DNA of 64,000 nucleotides, taken from the NCBI RefSeq assembly GCF_018881655.1, contig NZ_JACVPX010000001.1, forward strand, positions 248,001 to 312,000. The letters are read 5' to 3'. Source of the DNA: Polynucleobacter sp. Tro8-14-1. GTDB lineage: Bacteria > Pseudomonadota > Gammaproteobacteria > Burkholderiales > Burkholderiaceae. The notes beneath the pieces were generated by a model. It searched no databases. It saw nothing but the letters and a program-made list of their open reading frames with translations, and was not told the DNA's origin. Below, piece by piece: positions 48,842-57,741 of the stretch (position 1 is its first letter; each line of letters opens with the position of its first letter). The translations under genes were made by a program, and so were the position numbers.

Positions 48842-49615
48842 ATGACTGTTTTACAAAGCATCCTCCTGGTGACTGCGTTAGCGGGGACTGCTAGCGTCTT
48901 GGTGGCTGCAAGCTGTTCTTTGGCCATGCTCTCCAAGATGGTCAACAATATGGTGAGCCTATCGGTCGGCATCTTGCTAGCAACCGCTTTGCTCCACTCC
49001 TTGCCGGAAGCATTTAGCATGGAAGGTGCAAAACCTCAGTTCTTATTTGCTACTTTGCTTGCTGGGTTATTGGGTTTCTTCTTGCTTGAGAAGATCGCTT
49101 TACTGCGACACGATCATCATCATGAAGGTGATGGTCACCACCACCACCATGGGCATGATGCAGAAAATGCTGGGCGTAGTGGCTGGATGATTTTGGTTGG
49201 GGATGGCATTCATAACTTCGTAGATGGCATCTTGATTGCTGCAGCCTTTATGGCCGACTATCAAGTGGGTATCTTCACTGCCATTGCCATCATTGCCCAT
49301 GAGATTCCACAAGAGATTGGTGATTTCATTGTCTTGTTAAATGCTGGCTTTTCCCGTGCACGAGCCTTGTTGTACAACCTTATCTGCGGTTTATCAGCAG
49401 TAGTGGGTGGCGTATTGGCTTATTTCTTCCTGGAAAAAGCGCATGCAGCGATGCCATATTTATTGGTTGTCGCTTCTAGTAGTTTTATTTATATTGCGGT
49501 GAGTGATCTCATCCCGCAAATGCACCGTCGCCCACACTGGGTCGAGTCTTTACGTCAGACGGTCTTGATTGCTTGTGGCGTAGGGTTTGTGATCCTACTG
49601 TCCCTATTGCACTAA
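48842..49615 (+). CDS. ZIP-family divalent metal transporter
   Basis: A 257-residue inner-membrane protein with eight predicted helices. A cytoplasmic-type His-rich loop (DHHHEGDGHHHHHGHD) follows helix 3; the metal-site helices are GDGIHNFVDGILIAAAF and AIIAHEIPQEIGDFIVLLNAG. Zinc or iron uptake is the usual role. It begins 5 bp after the hydrolase gene and converges with the sulfurtransferase gene. Nothing in sequence shows zinc regulation. Confidence 0.93.
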   Translation: MTVLQSILLVTALAGTASVLVAASCSLAMLSKMVNNMVSLSVGILLATALLHSLPEAFSMEGAKPQFLFATLLAGLLGFFLLEKIALLRHDHHHEGDGHHHHHGHDAENAGRSGWMILVGDGIHNFVDGILIAAAFMADYQVGIFTAIAIIAHEIPQEIGDFIVLLNAGFSRARALLYNLICGLSAVVGGVLAYFFLEKAHAAMPYLLVVASSSFIYIAVSDLIPQMHRRPHWVESLRQTVLIACGVGFVILLSLLH

Positions 49616-49621
49616 CAAGTT

Positions 49622-50452
49622 TTAAAGTTCAACAGGCCTTTTGGGGTCTGCGCACCATTCGCTCCAGCCACCTGCATACAGGCGTGAGCCTTTAAAGCCA
49701 GCAAGCTCCATCGCTAGAAGGTTATGGCAGGCAGTGACGCCAGATCCACATTGGTGAATAACTTCAGAAGCTTTAGTGGTCCCGAGGAATGCTGAAAATT
49801 CTTTGAATAACTGCTCAGGAGTTTTGAATGCAGTCGCATTGAGATTATTTTTGAAGAAGCGATTCATTGCACCGGGAATATGCCCGCCAACTGGATCCAG
49901 CGTTTCATTTTGACCATGAAAGCGATCTTCAGTGCGTGCATCGATGATTTTGTTTTTCTTTGTCTCTAGATTAGCCGCCACTTCATCAACTAGAACTAGG
50001 CCCGCATAAGGCATCGCTCCAATAGCTTCGGTGCAAGGGCTAGGCGATTTTGGAATAGAGCCCATAGGACCATTCCAAGAATCTAAGCCACCATCTAGCA
50101 CTCGAACATTAGCGTGTCCTGTTGCCTTGAGCATCCACCACAAACGGCTGGCATACACTGAGCCTTGTTTGTCATAGGTAACTACTAAGGTATTGGGGTT
50201 AATGCCCAAGCGCGTTTTAGTTTTAGCCCAGGCTTCTGGACTGGGCAGGGGATGTCTGCCGTTCGTGCCAGTCTTGTTTCCTGAGAGATCTTTATCGAGG
50301 TCTACATAAATGGCACCAGGAATATGACTTTCTTCGTAGGATTTTTTGCCGATCAGTGGGTCGACTAAATCAAAGCGACAGTCACAGAGCAATACATTTT
50401 CACCGCTATTAATGATTTCTTCTAACTGGTTAGCTGAGATTAGAGGAGTCAT
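49622..50452 (-). CDS. sseA: 3-mercaptopyruvate sulfurtransferase type rhodanese
   Basis: A 276-residue tandem rhodanese. The first domain is inactive-type, and the second carries the active loop HQCGSGVTACHN; CGSGVT is the loop of mercaptopyruvate sulfurtransferases, unlike the CRKGVT of thiosulfate sulfurtransferases. The start ATG has AGGAAG upstream. It lies 70 bp after the Rieske oxygenase gene in the same direction. Confidence 0.9.
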   Translation of the reverse strand: MTPLISANQLEEIINSGENVLLCDCRFDLVDPLIGKKSYEESHIPGAIYVDLDKDLSGNKTGTNGRHPLPSPEAWAKTKTRLGINPNTLVVTYDKQGSVYASRLWWMLKATGHANVRVLDGGLDSWNGPMGSIPKSPSPCTEAIGAMPYAGLVLVDEVAANLETKKNKIIDARTEDRFHGQNETLDPVGGHIPGAMNRFFKNNLNATAFKTPEQLFKEFSAFLGTTKASEVIHQCGSGVTACHNLLAMELAGFKGSRLYAGGWSEWCADPKRPVEL

Positions 50453-50522
50453 GATGCTTCCTATTTTTAGTGATGGGGGTTATTAATAAAGGGTATTAAT
50501 AAAACCGTAAAGTTCGTTTTGA

Positions 50523-51629
50523 TTATGCGTCTTCGAAGTTCATGACCCGGCGATACCACTCATGAAAATGTTGCATGCCATCTTCCATTGGGCTCTGATA
50601 TGGGCCTACTTCATTAATGCCGCGGGCAAGTAGGGCTGCTCGGCCCTGATCCATGCGCTCAGCAATTTCATCATCCTCGATGCAAGTTTCCATATAAGCA
50701 GCACGTTCTGCTTCCACAAATTCACGCTCAAACAAAGCGATTTCTTCTGGATAGTAGAACTCAACAATATTGCGTGTTTTGCTGGGACCCATAGGGTGCA
50801 GTGTTGATACGCACAGAACGCCTGGGTACCACTCCACCATGACATTGGGGTAATAGGTAAGCCAGATGGCACCATGGCGTGGGGCTTTGCCGTCAAATTG
50901 ACGAAGTACAGCTTCATGCCAGTTGCGATAGGTTGGTGAGCCTGGAATTTGTAAATCTTTGTGAATGCCAACGGTTTGAACGCTATGCCAATCGCCGAAC
51001 TCCCAGTGTAGATCTTCGCAAGAAACAAACTTTCCAAGGCCTGGATGAAATGGCACAACGTGATAGTCCTCGAGATAAACCTCGATGAATGTTTTCCAGT
51101 TGTAGTTGCATTCATGTACTTCAACATGGTCAAGAACGTAACCTTCAAATTTGAGGTCATCGGCAACGCCCAGTTTGGCGAGGTCAGTGCGTACGTCGCG
51201 TGGACCTTCGAATAGGAGTCCTTGCCAATTTTGTAAAGGGGATTTGCCAAGATTTAAACAAGGCTTATCTTCAAAGTGAGGGGCACCTAATAAATTGCCG
51301 CCTAAGTCATAAGTCCAGCGATGTAATGGGCAAACAATATTGTCAGCTTTACCGCGACCATTGAGCATCAATGCTTGACGATGGCGACAAACATTGGAAA
51401 GGAGTTCTACGCCAGACTCATTGCGAACAAGTATGCGACCTTCGTTTTCTGCGCTTAAAGTTTGATAGGAGCCCATTTCAGGCACCATCAATTCGTGACC
51501 AACATAGCCGGGCCCCTGCTTAAAAAGCAGTTCGATTTCCCGCTGATACAGGTCAGCGTCAAAATATGCCGAAACCGGCAATTGCAAATTGGACGGCGCA
51601 AGCTTCTGCGCGGTAGCCAGATTAGTCAT
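50523..51629 (-). CDS. Rieske-type aromatic-ring/quaternary-amine oxygenase alpha subunit
   Basis: A 368-residue mononuclear-iron oxygenase. The Rieske [2Fe-2S] ligands are NVCRHRQALM and IVCPLHRWTYD (CxH...CxxH). The catalytic domain has the iron-binding EDYHVVPFHPGL motif with two His. No small subunit or reductase gene is adjacent; the ferredoxin reductase at 28 kb could supply electrons, but that is speculative. The substrate is unknown. The ATG at 51629 follows GGGGAGA closely; a GTG at 51638 is possible. Confidence 0.88.
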   Translation of the reverse strand: MTNLATAQKLAPSNLQLPVSAYFDADLYQREIELLFKQGPGYVGHELMVPEMGSYQTLSAENEGRILVRNESGVELLSNVCRHRQALMLNGRGKADNIVCPLHRWTYDLGGNLLGAPHFEDKPCLNLGKSPLQNWQGLLFEGPRDVRTDLAKLGVADDLKFEGYVLDHVEVHECNYNWKTFIEVYLEDYHVVPFHPGLGKFVSCEDLHWEFGDWHSVQTVGIHKDLQIPGSPTYRNWHEAVLRQFDGKAPRHGAIWLTYYPNVMVEWYPGVLCVSTLHPMGPSKTRNIVEFYYPEEIALFEREFVEAERAAYMETCIEDDEIAERMDQGRAALLARGINEVGPYQSPMEDGMQHFHEWYRRVMNFEDA

Positions 51630-51791
51630 TCTCCCCACCCCCGAAAACGTCAGCCGAAGCTAAGCGGAATAACCAATCCAACCATCGACGGATCGATATT
51701 GGAAAGGAAGGGGTGGATTATACCCATCCAAACGGCTTCTCGCTTTAATATATAGGGCTGTCCGTGTGGGAAATACCAAGGAATCCAGCTT

Positions 51792-52025
51792 ATGCCAGCC
51801 AAGAAGTCAGAGAGTCAAAAACCCGGTCTTGAGGTCCAAATTGACCCCGATTTACGCTATGAGCAAGCCGTTAAAGAGCTTGAAAAGCTCATTTCCGATA
51901 TGGAATCTGGCAAATTTTCCCTAGAAGAAACCTTGTTAGCCTATCAACGAGGCGCAGCCTTGCTAAAACATTGTCAGGGAATGTTGGCTCAAGTTGAGCA
52001 ACAAGTGCGAGTGTTCGAGGCTTAA
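51792..52025 (+). CDS. xseB: Exodeoxyribonuclease VII small subunit
   Basis: A 77-residue subunit of exonuclease VII. The coiled-coil core reads RYEQAVKELEKLISDMESGK, then FSLEETLLAYQRGAALLKHC, typical of XseB. It is directly followed by ispA: the TAA is at 52023-52025 and the ispA TTG begins at 52026, so xseB-ispA-dxs is one operon as in most proteobacteria. Confidence 0.95.
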   Translation: MPAKKSESQKPGLEVQIDPDLRYEQAVKELEKLISDMESGKFSLEETLLAYQRGAALLKHCQGMLAQVEQQVRVFEA

Positions 52026-52922
52026 TTGGGCACTGCTTTTCAATTTCAGGAGTGGATTACCTATCACTCCGAGCGAACTGAGTTGGCGTTAGATCGCTTG
52101 CTCGATTCCGCGCAAACTACGCCGCATCGTTTACATGAGGCTATGCGTTACGCAGCGCAAGGTGGCGGCAAGCGTATTCGTCCTTTATTAGTTTATGCCG
52201 CAGGTCAACTTGGCAATAACGCCGAAAGTAGCGAATCATTGGATGCTGCGGCTGTAGCAATTGAGTGTATTCATGCTTATTCATTGGTACATGATGATTT
52301 GCCATGCATGGATGATGATGACTTACGTCGCGGTCGTCCGACAGTGCACAAAGCTTTTGATGAAGCAACAGCATTACTCGTTGGGGATGCATTACAAACG
52401 CGCGCTTTTGAAATCTTGGCCAATGCAAATGGTGATGCGCAAGTTCGCCTCAACATGATTTCTGCATTAGCGGCTGCCTCTGGCTCACGCGGCATGGCGG
52501 GTGGTCAGGCGATTGATTTAGAAAGTGTTGGCAAGAAATTAGACCTGGATGGTCTAAAGCAAATGCATGCTATGAAAACAGGAGCTTTGTTGTCATGCGC
52601 TGTGGAATTAGGCGGTATTACTGCCCACCTAAATCCAGCGCAAATGGCGCATTTGAAAAGTTACTCAAAGTCCCTGGGATTAGCCTTTCAGATTGTGGAT
52701 GATGTGCTGGACGCCACCGCGGATAGTCAAACCTTGGGTAAGACGGCTGGCAAGGACGCTGCTGCTAATAAGCCGACCTACGTGACCTTGATGGGTTTAG
52801 ACTATGCACAGAAGCAGGCTAAAGAGTTGCAAGAAACAGCAATCGCTAGCTTGGATAGTTTTGGTGCATCTGCACAAGCATTAAAAGATTTAGCTCTCTT
52901 GGTTGTCAATCGCGGCAAGTAA
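52026..52922 (+). CDS. ispA: Farnesyl diphosphate synthase (polyprenyl synthetase)
   Basis: Chain-elongating prenyltransferase, 298 residues. The two Asp-rich motifs are DDLPCMDDDDLRRG and FQIVDDVLDAT; GGGKRIRPLLVYAAG is also typical. The start is TTG at 52026, abutting the xseB stop; the first ATG (Met40) would remove conserved sequence. Translation by coupling from xseB is likely because no separate ribosome-binding site is evident. The gene acts downstream of ispH and dxs in isoprenoid synthesis. Confidence 0.93.
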   Translation: MGTAFQFQEWITYHSERTELALDRLLDSAQTTPHRLHEAMRYAAQGGGKRIRPLLVYAAGQLGNNAESSESLDAAAVAIECIHAYSLVHDDLPCMDDDDLRRGRPTVHKAFDEATALLVGDALQTRAFEILANANGDAQVRLNMISALAAASGSRGMAGGQAIDLESVGKKLDLDGLKQMHAMKTGALLSCAVELGGITAHLNPAQMAHLKSYSKSLGLAFQIVDDVLDATADSQTLGKTAGKDAAANKPTYVTLMGLDYAQKQAKELQETAIASLDSFGASAQALKDLALLVVNRGK

Positions 52923-52975
52923 GAGATCAATAAGAATAATAAGAGAAATTCATCAGTACAGATTATTTAGGTTCA

Positions 52976-54877
52976 ATGACTTTACATTCCATTAACTCCC
53001 CCGACGATCTCAAAAAACTCTCCCGCGAAGAGCTACCAGCTTTAGCTGATGAGTTGCGCGAGTTTGTCTTGGATTCTGTATCCAAGACGGGTGGACATCT
53101 GTCGTCCAACTTGGGAACGGTAGAGCTCTCTATTGCCTTGCACTACGTATTTGATACCCCAGACGATCGCATTGTTTGGGATGTTGGCCATCAGAGTTAC
53201 CCACATAAGATTCTGACTGGTCGTCGTGAACGCATGGGTAGCTTGCGTCAGCACAAGGGCCTATCAGGCTTTCCGCATCGCTCTGAAAGTGAGTTTGATG
53301 CTTTTGGTACCGGTCATTCATCCACGAGTATTTCTGCAGCAATGGGTATGGCGCGTGCGTTTCAAACCAAAGGCGAACGACATGTAGCCGTAGCAGTGAT
53401 TGGTGATAGTGCGATGACTGGCGGTATGGCTTTTGAGGCCATGAATAATGCCGGTGTATACGACGACTTACCCCTCGTAGTGATTTTGAATGACAACGAC
53501 ATGTCGATCTCGCCTGCTGTGGGCGCGCTCAATCGCCATCTGGCTAGATTGCTTAGTGGCAATATTTATTCGGCGACGAAAAAAGGCATTGATAGTGTTT
53601 TATCAATTGCGCCTCCTTTGCGTGAGTTTGCTAAACGCCTTGAAGATCACGCTAAAGGAATGGTTTCTCCATCGACAATCTTCCAAGAGTTTGGCTTTAA
53701 TTATTTCGGCCCGATTGATGGCCATGATTTAGATGCCTTGATCCCGATGCTGCAGAACGTGCGTCGCTTGGCTTTAGAAGGTCGCGGACCCCAGTTCTTG
53801 CACGTGGTGACTAAAAAAGGTCAAGGCTATGAATTGGCTGAGGCTGATCCTGTGCTCTATCACGGCCCTAGTAAATTTAATCCTGAAGAGGGTGTCAAAA
53901 AATCAGCCGCCAGCAAAAAAACGTTTACTCAAGTATTTGGTGAGTGGTTATGCGACATGGCGCATGCAGATCCTTTATTGGTGGGCATTACTCCAGCCAT
54001 GCGAGAGGGTTCTGGTTTAGTTGAATTTGAGAAGAGTTTCCCTAAGCGTTACTACGACGTCGGTATCGCTGAACAGCACGCGGTCACTTTTGCAGCTGGT
54101 ATGGCATGTGAAGGCATGAAACCAGTAGTAGCGATTTACTCTACTTTCTTACAGCGCGCGTATGACCAACTCATTCACGATGTGGCGATACAGGATTTGC
54201 CGGTGTTGTTTGCATTAGATCGCGCTGGTCTCGTTGGTGCTGATGGCGCTACGCACGCTGGCGCTTATGACATTCCATTCTTGCGTTGTATTCCGAATAT
54301 GCTAGTGATGACGCCGGCAGATGAATCGGAATGCCGCGACTTGTTAACGACTGCCTTTCATCAGCCACATCCAAGCGCAGTGCGCTATCCGCGTGGTGCA
54401 GGCGTTGGCACTATCCCATCTAAAGAATTACGCACTCTGCCATTTGGCAAAGGTGAGATTCGTCGCAAATCCACTGCGCCTGCTGGTCAACGTGTGGCGA
54501 TATTGGCGTTTGGCACTTTGCTCTACCCAGCACTCGAAGTGGCTGAAGGGATTAATGCAACGGTGGCCAATATGCGCTTTGTAAAGCCGCTCGATGTAGA
54601 TCTCATCCAATCGTTAGCGGCTGATCATGATTATTTTGTGACGATTGAGGATGGGGCTATTGCCGGTGGTGCAGGTAGCGCTTGTTTAGAGGCGCTCTCG
54701 AATCTCGGTATTCAGAAACCCCTCTTGCAATTAGGTCTTCCTGATCAATTTATCGAGCATGGTGACTACAGCCTGCTGATGGCCAAGTATGGCTTGGATG
54801 TTGAGGGTATTGCTAACTCCATCAAACAACGTTTTCCGGCAATATTGACCATAAATACTACGCTGTTAGGCAAATAA
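52976..54877 (+). CDS. dxs: 1-deoxy-D-xylulose-5-phosphate synthase
   Basis: First step of the MEP pathway, thiamine-diphosphate dependent. The 633-residue protein has [17 protein letters not shown], the ThDP-binding [18 protein letters not shown], and [18 protein letters not shown] in the central domain, then a C-terminal transketolase domain. Length and motifs are normal. It lies 53 bp after ispA and 25 bp before folE2. Confidence 0.97.
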   Translation: MTLHSINSPDDLKKLSREELPALADELREFVLDSVSKTGGHLSSNLGTVELSIALHYVFDTPDDRIVWDVGHQSYPHKILTGRRERMGSLRQHKGLSGFPHRSESEFDAFGTGHSSTSISAAMGMARAFQTKGERHVAVAVIGDSAMTGGMAFEAMNNAGVYDDLPLVVILNDNDMSISPAVGALNRHLARLLSGNIYSATKKGIDSVLSIAPPLREFAKRLEDHAKGMVSPSTIFQEFGFNYFGPIDGHDLDALIPMLQNVRRLALEGRGPQFLHVVTKKGQGYELAEADPVLYHGPSKFNPEEGVKKSAASKKTFTQVFGEWLCDMAHADPLLVGITPAMREGSGLVEFEKSFPKRYYDVGIAEQHAVTFAAGMACEGMKPVVAIYSTFLQRAYDQLIHDVAIQDLPVLFALDRAGLVGADGATHAGAYDIPFLRCIPNMLVMTPADESECRDLLTTAFHQPHPSAVRYPRGAGVGTIPSKELRTLPFGKGEIRRKSTAPAGQRVAILAFGTLLYPALEVAEGINATVANMRFVKPLDVDLIQSLAADHDYFVTIEDGAIAGGAGSACLEALSNLGIQKPLLQLGLPDQFIEHGDYSLLMAKYGLDVEGIANSIKQRFPAILTINTTLLGK

Positions 54878-54902
54878 GCCCGTTTTGCCTGAAAATAGAG
54901 CC

Positions 54903-55730
54903 ATGAATGACTTGAATCCCGCATTTCTGAAAGCCAGCGCAATGCCTGACGTGCAATCCACTTTGGATGAGCGGGCACTGCCTATTGAGCAAGTTGGTAT
55001 TCGTGGCGTACGTCATCCACTGACCATTCGCAGCAAGACGGGTAACTTCCCATCGGTTGGAACTTTTGAGATGGATGTGGCCTTACCTGCGCATGTAAAG
55101 GGTACGCACATGTCGCGATTCATGGCGCTTCTCCAAAAACAAGATGCGGCTGTGGATAGCACCACCATTGTTGCCTTAGTTCGTGATATGTTGCCTTTGC
55201 TCGATGCTAAAGAAGGCCACGTGCAATTTACTTACACACATTTCGTAAAAAAAGCAGCGCCGGTTTCTGGTGTAGAAAGTTTGATGGATTACGAAGTGAC
55301 TTGGATGGCAACAGCCAAGCAAAATGCAACAGGCGGCGCTGATATTGAATTGGGTTTACGCGCACAAGTTCCAGTAATGAGTTTGTGTCCTTGCTCAAAA
55401 GAGATTTCTGAGTTTGGTGCACATAATCAACGTTCACACGTCACTATGACTGTAGCGTTGGATTCTGAAACGCAGATGACAGTGGAGGATTTAGTTGCCG
55501 CTGCTGAAAGCGAAGCTTCTAGCGAGTTATGGGGATTGCTGAAACGTCCCGATGAGAAATGGGTTACTGAGCATTCTTATAGCAACCCGAAGTTTGTAGA
55601 AGACTTAGTGCGTGACGTAGCCGGCAATCTCAAGGCAGATCAGCGTATCCGCTCTTTTGTGGTGGAGGCTGAGAACTTTGAATCCATTCACAACCACAGC
55701 GCATTCGCCAGAATCAGTCATCAGAAATAG
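54903..55730 (+). CDS. folE2: GTP cyclohydrolase FolE2 (type IB)
   Basis: Makes dihydroneopterin triphosphate from GTP for folate; type IB is the zinc-independent alternative to FolE. It is 275 residues from ATG 54903 (an in-frame TTG at 54885 is judged unlikely). The motif MSLCPCSKEISEFGAHNQRS carries the catalytic Cys, and the N-terminal VGIRGVRHPLTIRS also fits. It is the last gene of the xseB-ispA-dxs-folE2 run and converges with tsaD. Confidence 0.94.
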   Translation: MNDLNPAFLKASAMPDVQSTLDERALPIEQVGIRGVRHPLTIRSKTGNFPSVGTFEMDVALPAHVKGTHMSRFMALLQKQDAAVDSTTIVALVRDMLPLLDAKEGHVQFTYTHFVKKAAPVSGVESLMDYEVTWMATAKQNATGGADIELGLRAQVPVMSLCPCSKEISEFGAHNQRSHVTMTVALDSETQMTVEDLVAAAESEASSELWGLLKRPDEKWVTEHSYSNPKFVEDLVRDVAGNLKADQRIRSFVVEAENFESIHNHSAFARISHQK

Positions 55731-55753
55731 GCAAATTCAGATAGGCAATAAAT

Positions 55754-56827
55754 CTATTTCAGGTTATTGCTTTGCAAATCCCAGCGGGGTTTGATATCAA
55801 AGGCTCCAGAAGTTGTGGAGCCATTATTTTTTTCGATCATGCGCAGCGCCCCAGCAAAAGCGATCATCACGCCGTTATCCGTGCAGAGTTCAAGCGGCGG
55901 GTAATGTACTTCAAAACCATTATGTTTCGCTTTGTCATTGAGTGCAGCACGTAGTTGCAAATTGGCACCAACGCCACCTGCGAGCACTAAATGTTTGCAG
56001 GCCGTTTGTTTGAGTGCTTTCTCGGACTTACTGACAAGAACTGCCACGATGGAGTCAACAAAACTTCTAGCAAGATCCGCGTGAAATTGTGCAACCTCTG
56101 AAGGGTTCACAATATTTTTTTCTGCAAACTTTTTCGCTTGATTGAGAACGGCCGTCTTTAATCCAGAGAAAGAAAAATCTAAATCACCAGAGTGCAACAT
56201 GGGTTTAGGTAAATCAAAAATACCTGGGCGGCCTTGCTCTGCCAATTTAGAAATAGCTGCGCCACCGGGGTAATCCAAGCCGAGTAATTTGGCCGTCTTA
56301 TCAAAGGCTTCTCCCGCCGCATCATCCAAGGTTTCGCCAAGCAGCTCGTATTGACCAATTCCGGAGACTTTCATGAGTTGCGTGTGGCCACCAGATACCA
56401 GCAAGGCAATAAAGGGGAATTGAGGGGCGGTTTGGCCCAAAAGCGGGGAAAGTAGGTGTCCTTCGAGGTGATGTACCCCTATAGACGGTAAATTGAGACC
56501 TTGGGCTAGGGATTTAGCAAAAGCGCTTCCTACCAGGAGGGCGCCAGCCAATCCGGGGCCCTGAGTGAATGCCACAGCATCAATATCGGCCAATTTGAGG
56601 CCAGATTGGGCTAAGGATTGGTCTAAGAGGGGTAAAACACGACGAATATGGTCGCGGGAGGCTAATTCGGGGACAACGCCCCCATAGTCCCGGTGCATGG
56701 CGATTTGAGAGTGCAGGCCCTGGCCCAATATGCCCTGGAAGGCCGGTTTACCCTCTTCCCAAGGCGTGGTGTTGTATAAAGCCACCCCGGTCTCGTCACA
56801 AGAAGTTTCTATTCCTAAAACAATCAT
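55754..56827 (-). CDS. tsaD: tRNA N6-adenosine threonylcarbamoyltransferase
   Basis: Makes t6A37 in tRNAs that read ANN codons, with TsaB, TsaC and TsaE. It is 357 residues, opening [17 protein letters not shown], with the metal motif [13 protein letters not shown] and the ASKHA nucleotide segments LVSGGHTQL and [12 protein letters not shown]. It diverges from rpsU, the common tsaD-rpsU-dnaG-rpoD arrangement. Its substrates include the tRNA-Ile2 type encoded at the right end. Confidence 0.96.
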   Translation of the reverse strand: MIVLGIETSCDETGVALYNTTPWEEGKPAFQGILGQGLHSQIAMHRDYGGVVPELASRDHIRRVLPLLDQSLAQSGLKLADIDAVAFTQGPGLAGALLVGSAFAKSLAQGLNLPSIGVHHLEGHLLSPLLGQTAPQFPFIALLVSGGHTQLMKVSGIGQYELLGETLDDAAGEAFDKTAKLLGLDYPGGAAISKLAEQGRPGIFDLPKPMLHSGDLDFSFSGLKTAVLNQAKKFAEKNIVNPSEVAQFHADLARSFVDSIVAVLVSKSEKALKQTACKHLVLAGGVGANLQLRAALNDKAKHNGFEVHYPPLELCTDNGVMIAFAGALRMIEKNNGSTTSGAFDIKPRWDLQSNNLK

Positions 56828-56842
56828 TTTTTTACTTAGCCG

Positions 56843-56851
56843 TGCTAGAAT
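56843..56851 (+). promoter_or_regulatory. Candidate rpsU extended -10 promoter
   Basis: TGCTAGAAT gives the TGn extension plus a 5/6 match to TATAAT, 53 bp before the rpsU ATG. The -35 region is weak, as extended -10 promoters allow. Confidence 0.5.
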
Positions 56852-56904
56852 CGCAATTCAGTTAATTTTTCGATATCTATCGAGCATATACGAGTTAAAT
56901 AAGT

Positions 56905-57117
56905 ATGACTACAGTCCGCCTCCGCGAAAACGAACCATTTGAAGTGGCATTGCGCCGTTTCAAGCGCACCATTGAAAAGAATGGCCTTTTGACAGACTTG
57001 CGTGCACGCGAGTTCTACGAGAAGCCAACGGCTGAACGTAAGCGCAAGAAGGCTGCAGCTGCTAAGCGCCATTACAAGCGTATTCGTAGCCAAATGTTGC
57101 CTAAGAAGCTTTACTAA
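56905..57117 (+). CDS. rpsU: 30S ribosomal protein S21
   Basis: A 70-residue very basic ribosomal protein: [20 protein letters not shown] at the start, [20 protein letters not shown] later. It is the first gene of the macromolecular-synthesis cluster rpsU-yqeY-dnaG-rpoD. A terminator follows it, so downstream genes rely on read-through or on their own promoters. Confidence 0.97.
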   Translation: MTTVRLRENEPFEVALRRFKRTIEKNGLLTDLRAREFYEKPTAERKRKKAAAAKRHYKRIRSQMLPKKLY

Positions 57118-57152
57118 TAGAATTTAAAAGCTCTCCTCACCGAGAGGCTTTG

Positions 57153-57188
57153 AAACCCGCTGACGGTGAAACGCAGCGGGTTTTTGCT
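57153..57188 (+). terminator. Intrinsic terminator after rpsU
   Basis: AAACCCGCTG and CAGCGGGTTT pair across an 11-nt loop and are followed by T residues. It lies 36 bp after the rpsU stop. Confidence 0.88.
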
Positions 57189-57245
57189 TTTTAATCACCA
57201 TTATTAAATGTTCGACGTTTTATATTCAACACCAGGAATAAAGCC

Positions 57246-57692
57246 ATGAGTCTAAAAGATCAAATCACCGAAGATATGAAAAATGCTATGCGCGCCAAAG
57301 AAGTTGAGCGCCTAGGAACGATTCGTCTTTTATTGGCGGCGATCAAGCAACGCGAAGTCGACGAGCGCATCGTGGTTGACGATGCTGGTGTGATTGCAAC
57401 TGTCGAAAAAATGATTAAGCAACGTAAAGACTCGATCTCTCAATTTGAAAAAGCCAATCGCGATGATTTAGTTGCGATTGAATCTGCTGAGATGGTGATT
57501 TTGCAAACCTACTTGCCGGCGCAGTTATCCGATGCTGAAGTAGAAGCTGCAGTGGCTGCTGCCGTTGCTTCAACTGGCGCTGCAGGCCCACAGGATATGG
57601 GTAAGGTCATTGGCGTACTGAAAGGTCAATTGGCTGGCAAAGCAGATATGGGTAAAGTATCTGGCTTGGTAAAAGCCACATTGGCGAAGTAA
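57246..57692 (+). CDS. GatB/YqeY domain-containing protein
   Basis: A 148-residue protein with the helical YqeY domain also found at the C-terminus of GatB, which contacts tRNA. Signatures are LKDQITEDMKNAMRAKEVER, then LGTIRLLLAAIKQREVDE and the C-terminal MGKVIGVLKGQLAGKADMGK. A role in tRNA-dependent amidation is unlikely given glnS in the window. It lies between rpsU and dnaG as in many betaproteobacteria. Confidence 0.9.
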   Translation: MSLKDQITEDMKNAMRAKEVERLGTIRLLLAAIKQREVDERIVVDDAGVIATVEKMIKQRKDSISQFEKANRDDLVAIESAEMVILQTYLPAQLSDAEVEAAVAAAVASTGAAGPQDMGKVIGVLKGQLAGKADMGKVSGLVKATLAK

Positions 57693-57741
57693 GTAAACTC
57701 AGTAGCTAGTCAAGAAAGCAAAATCCTTTCATACTGGCTAC

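Noticed and set aside
49104-49160. CAC/CAT repeat that might be a tandem repeat array
   Set aside because: It encodes the His-rich metal loop of the ZIP transporter and is in frame.
50606-51250. 214-codon open frame within the Rieske oxygenase gene in another frame of the same strand
   Set aside because: The overlapping frame carries the Rieske and iron motifs; this one lacks any recognisable pattern.
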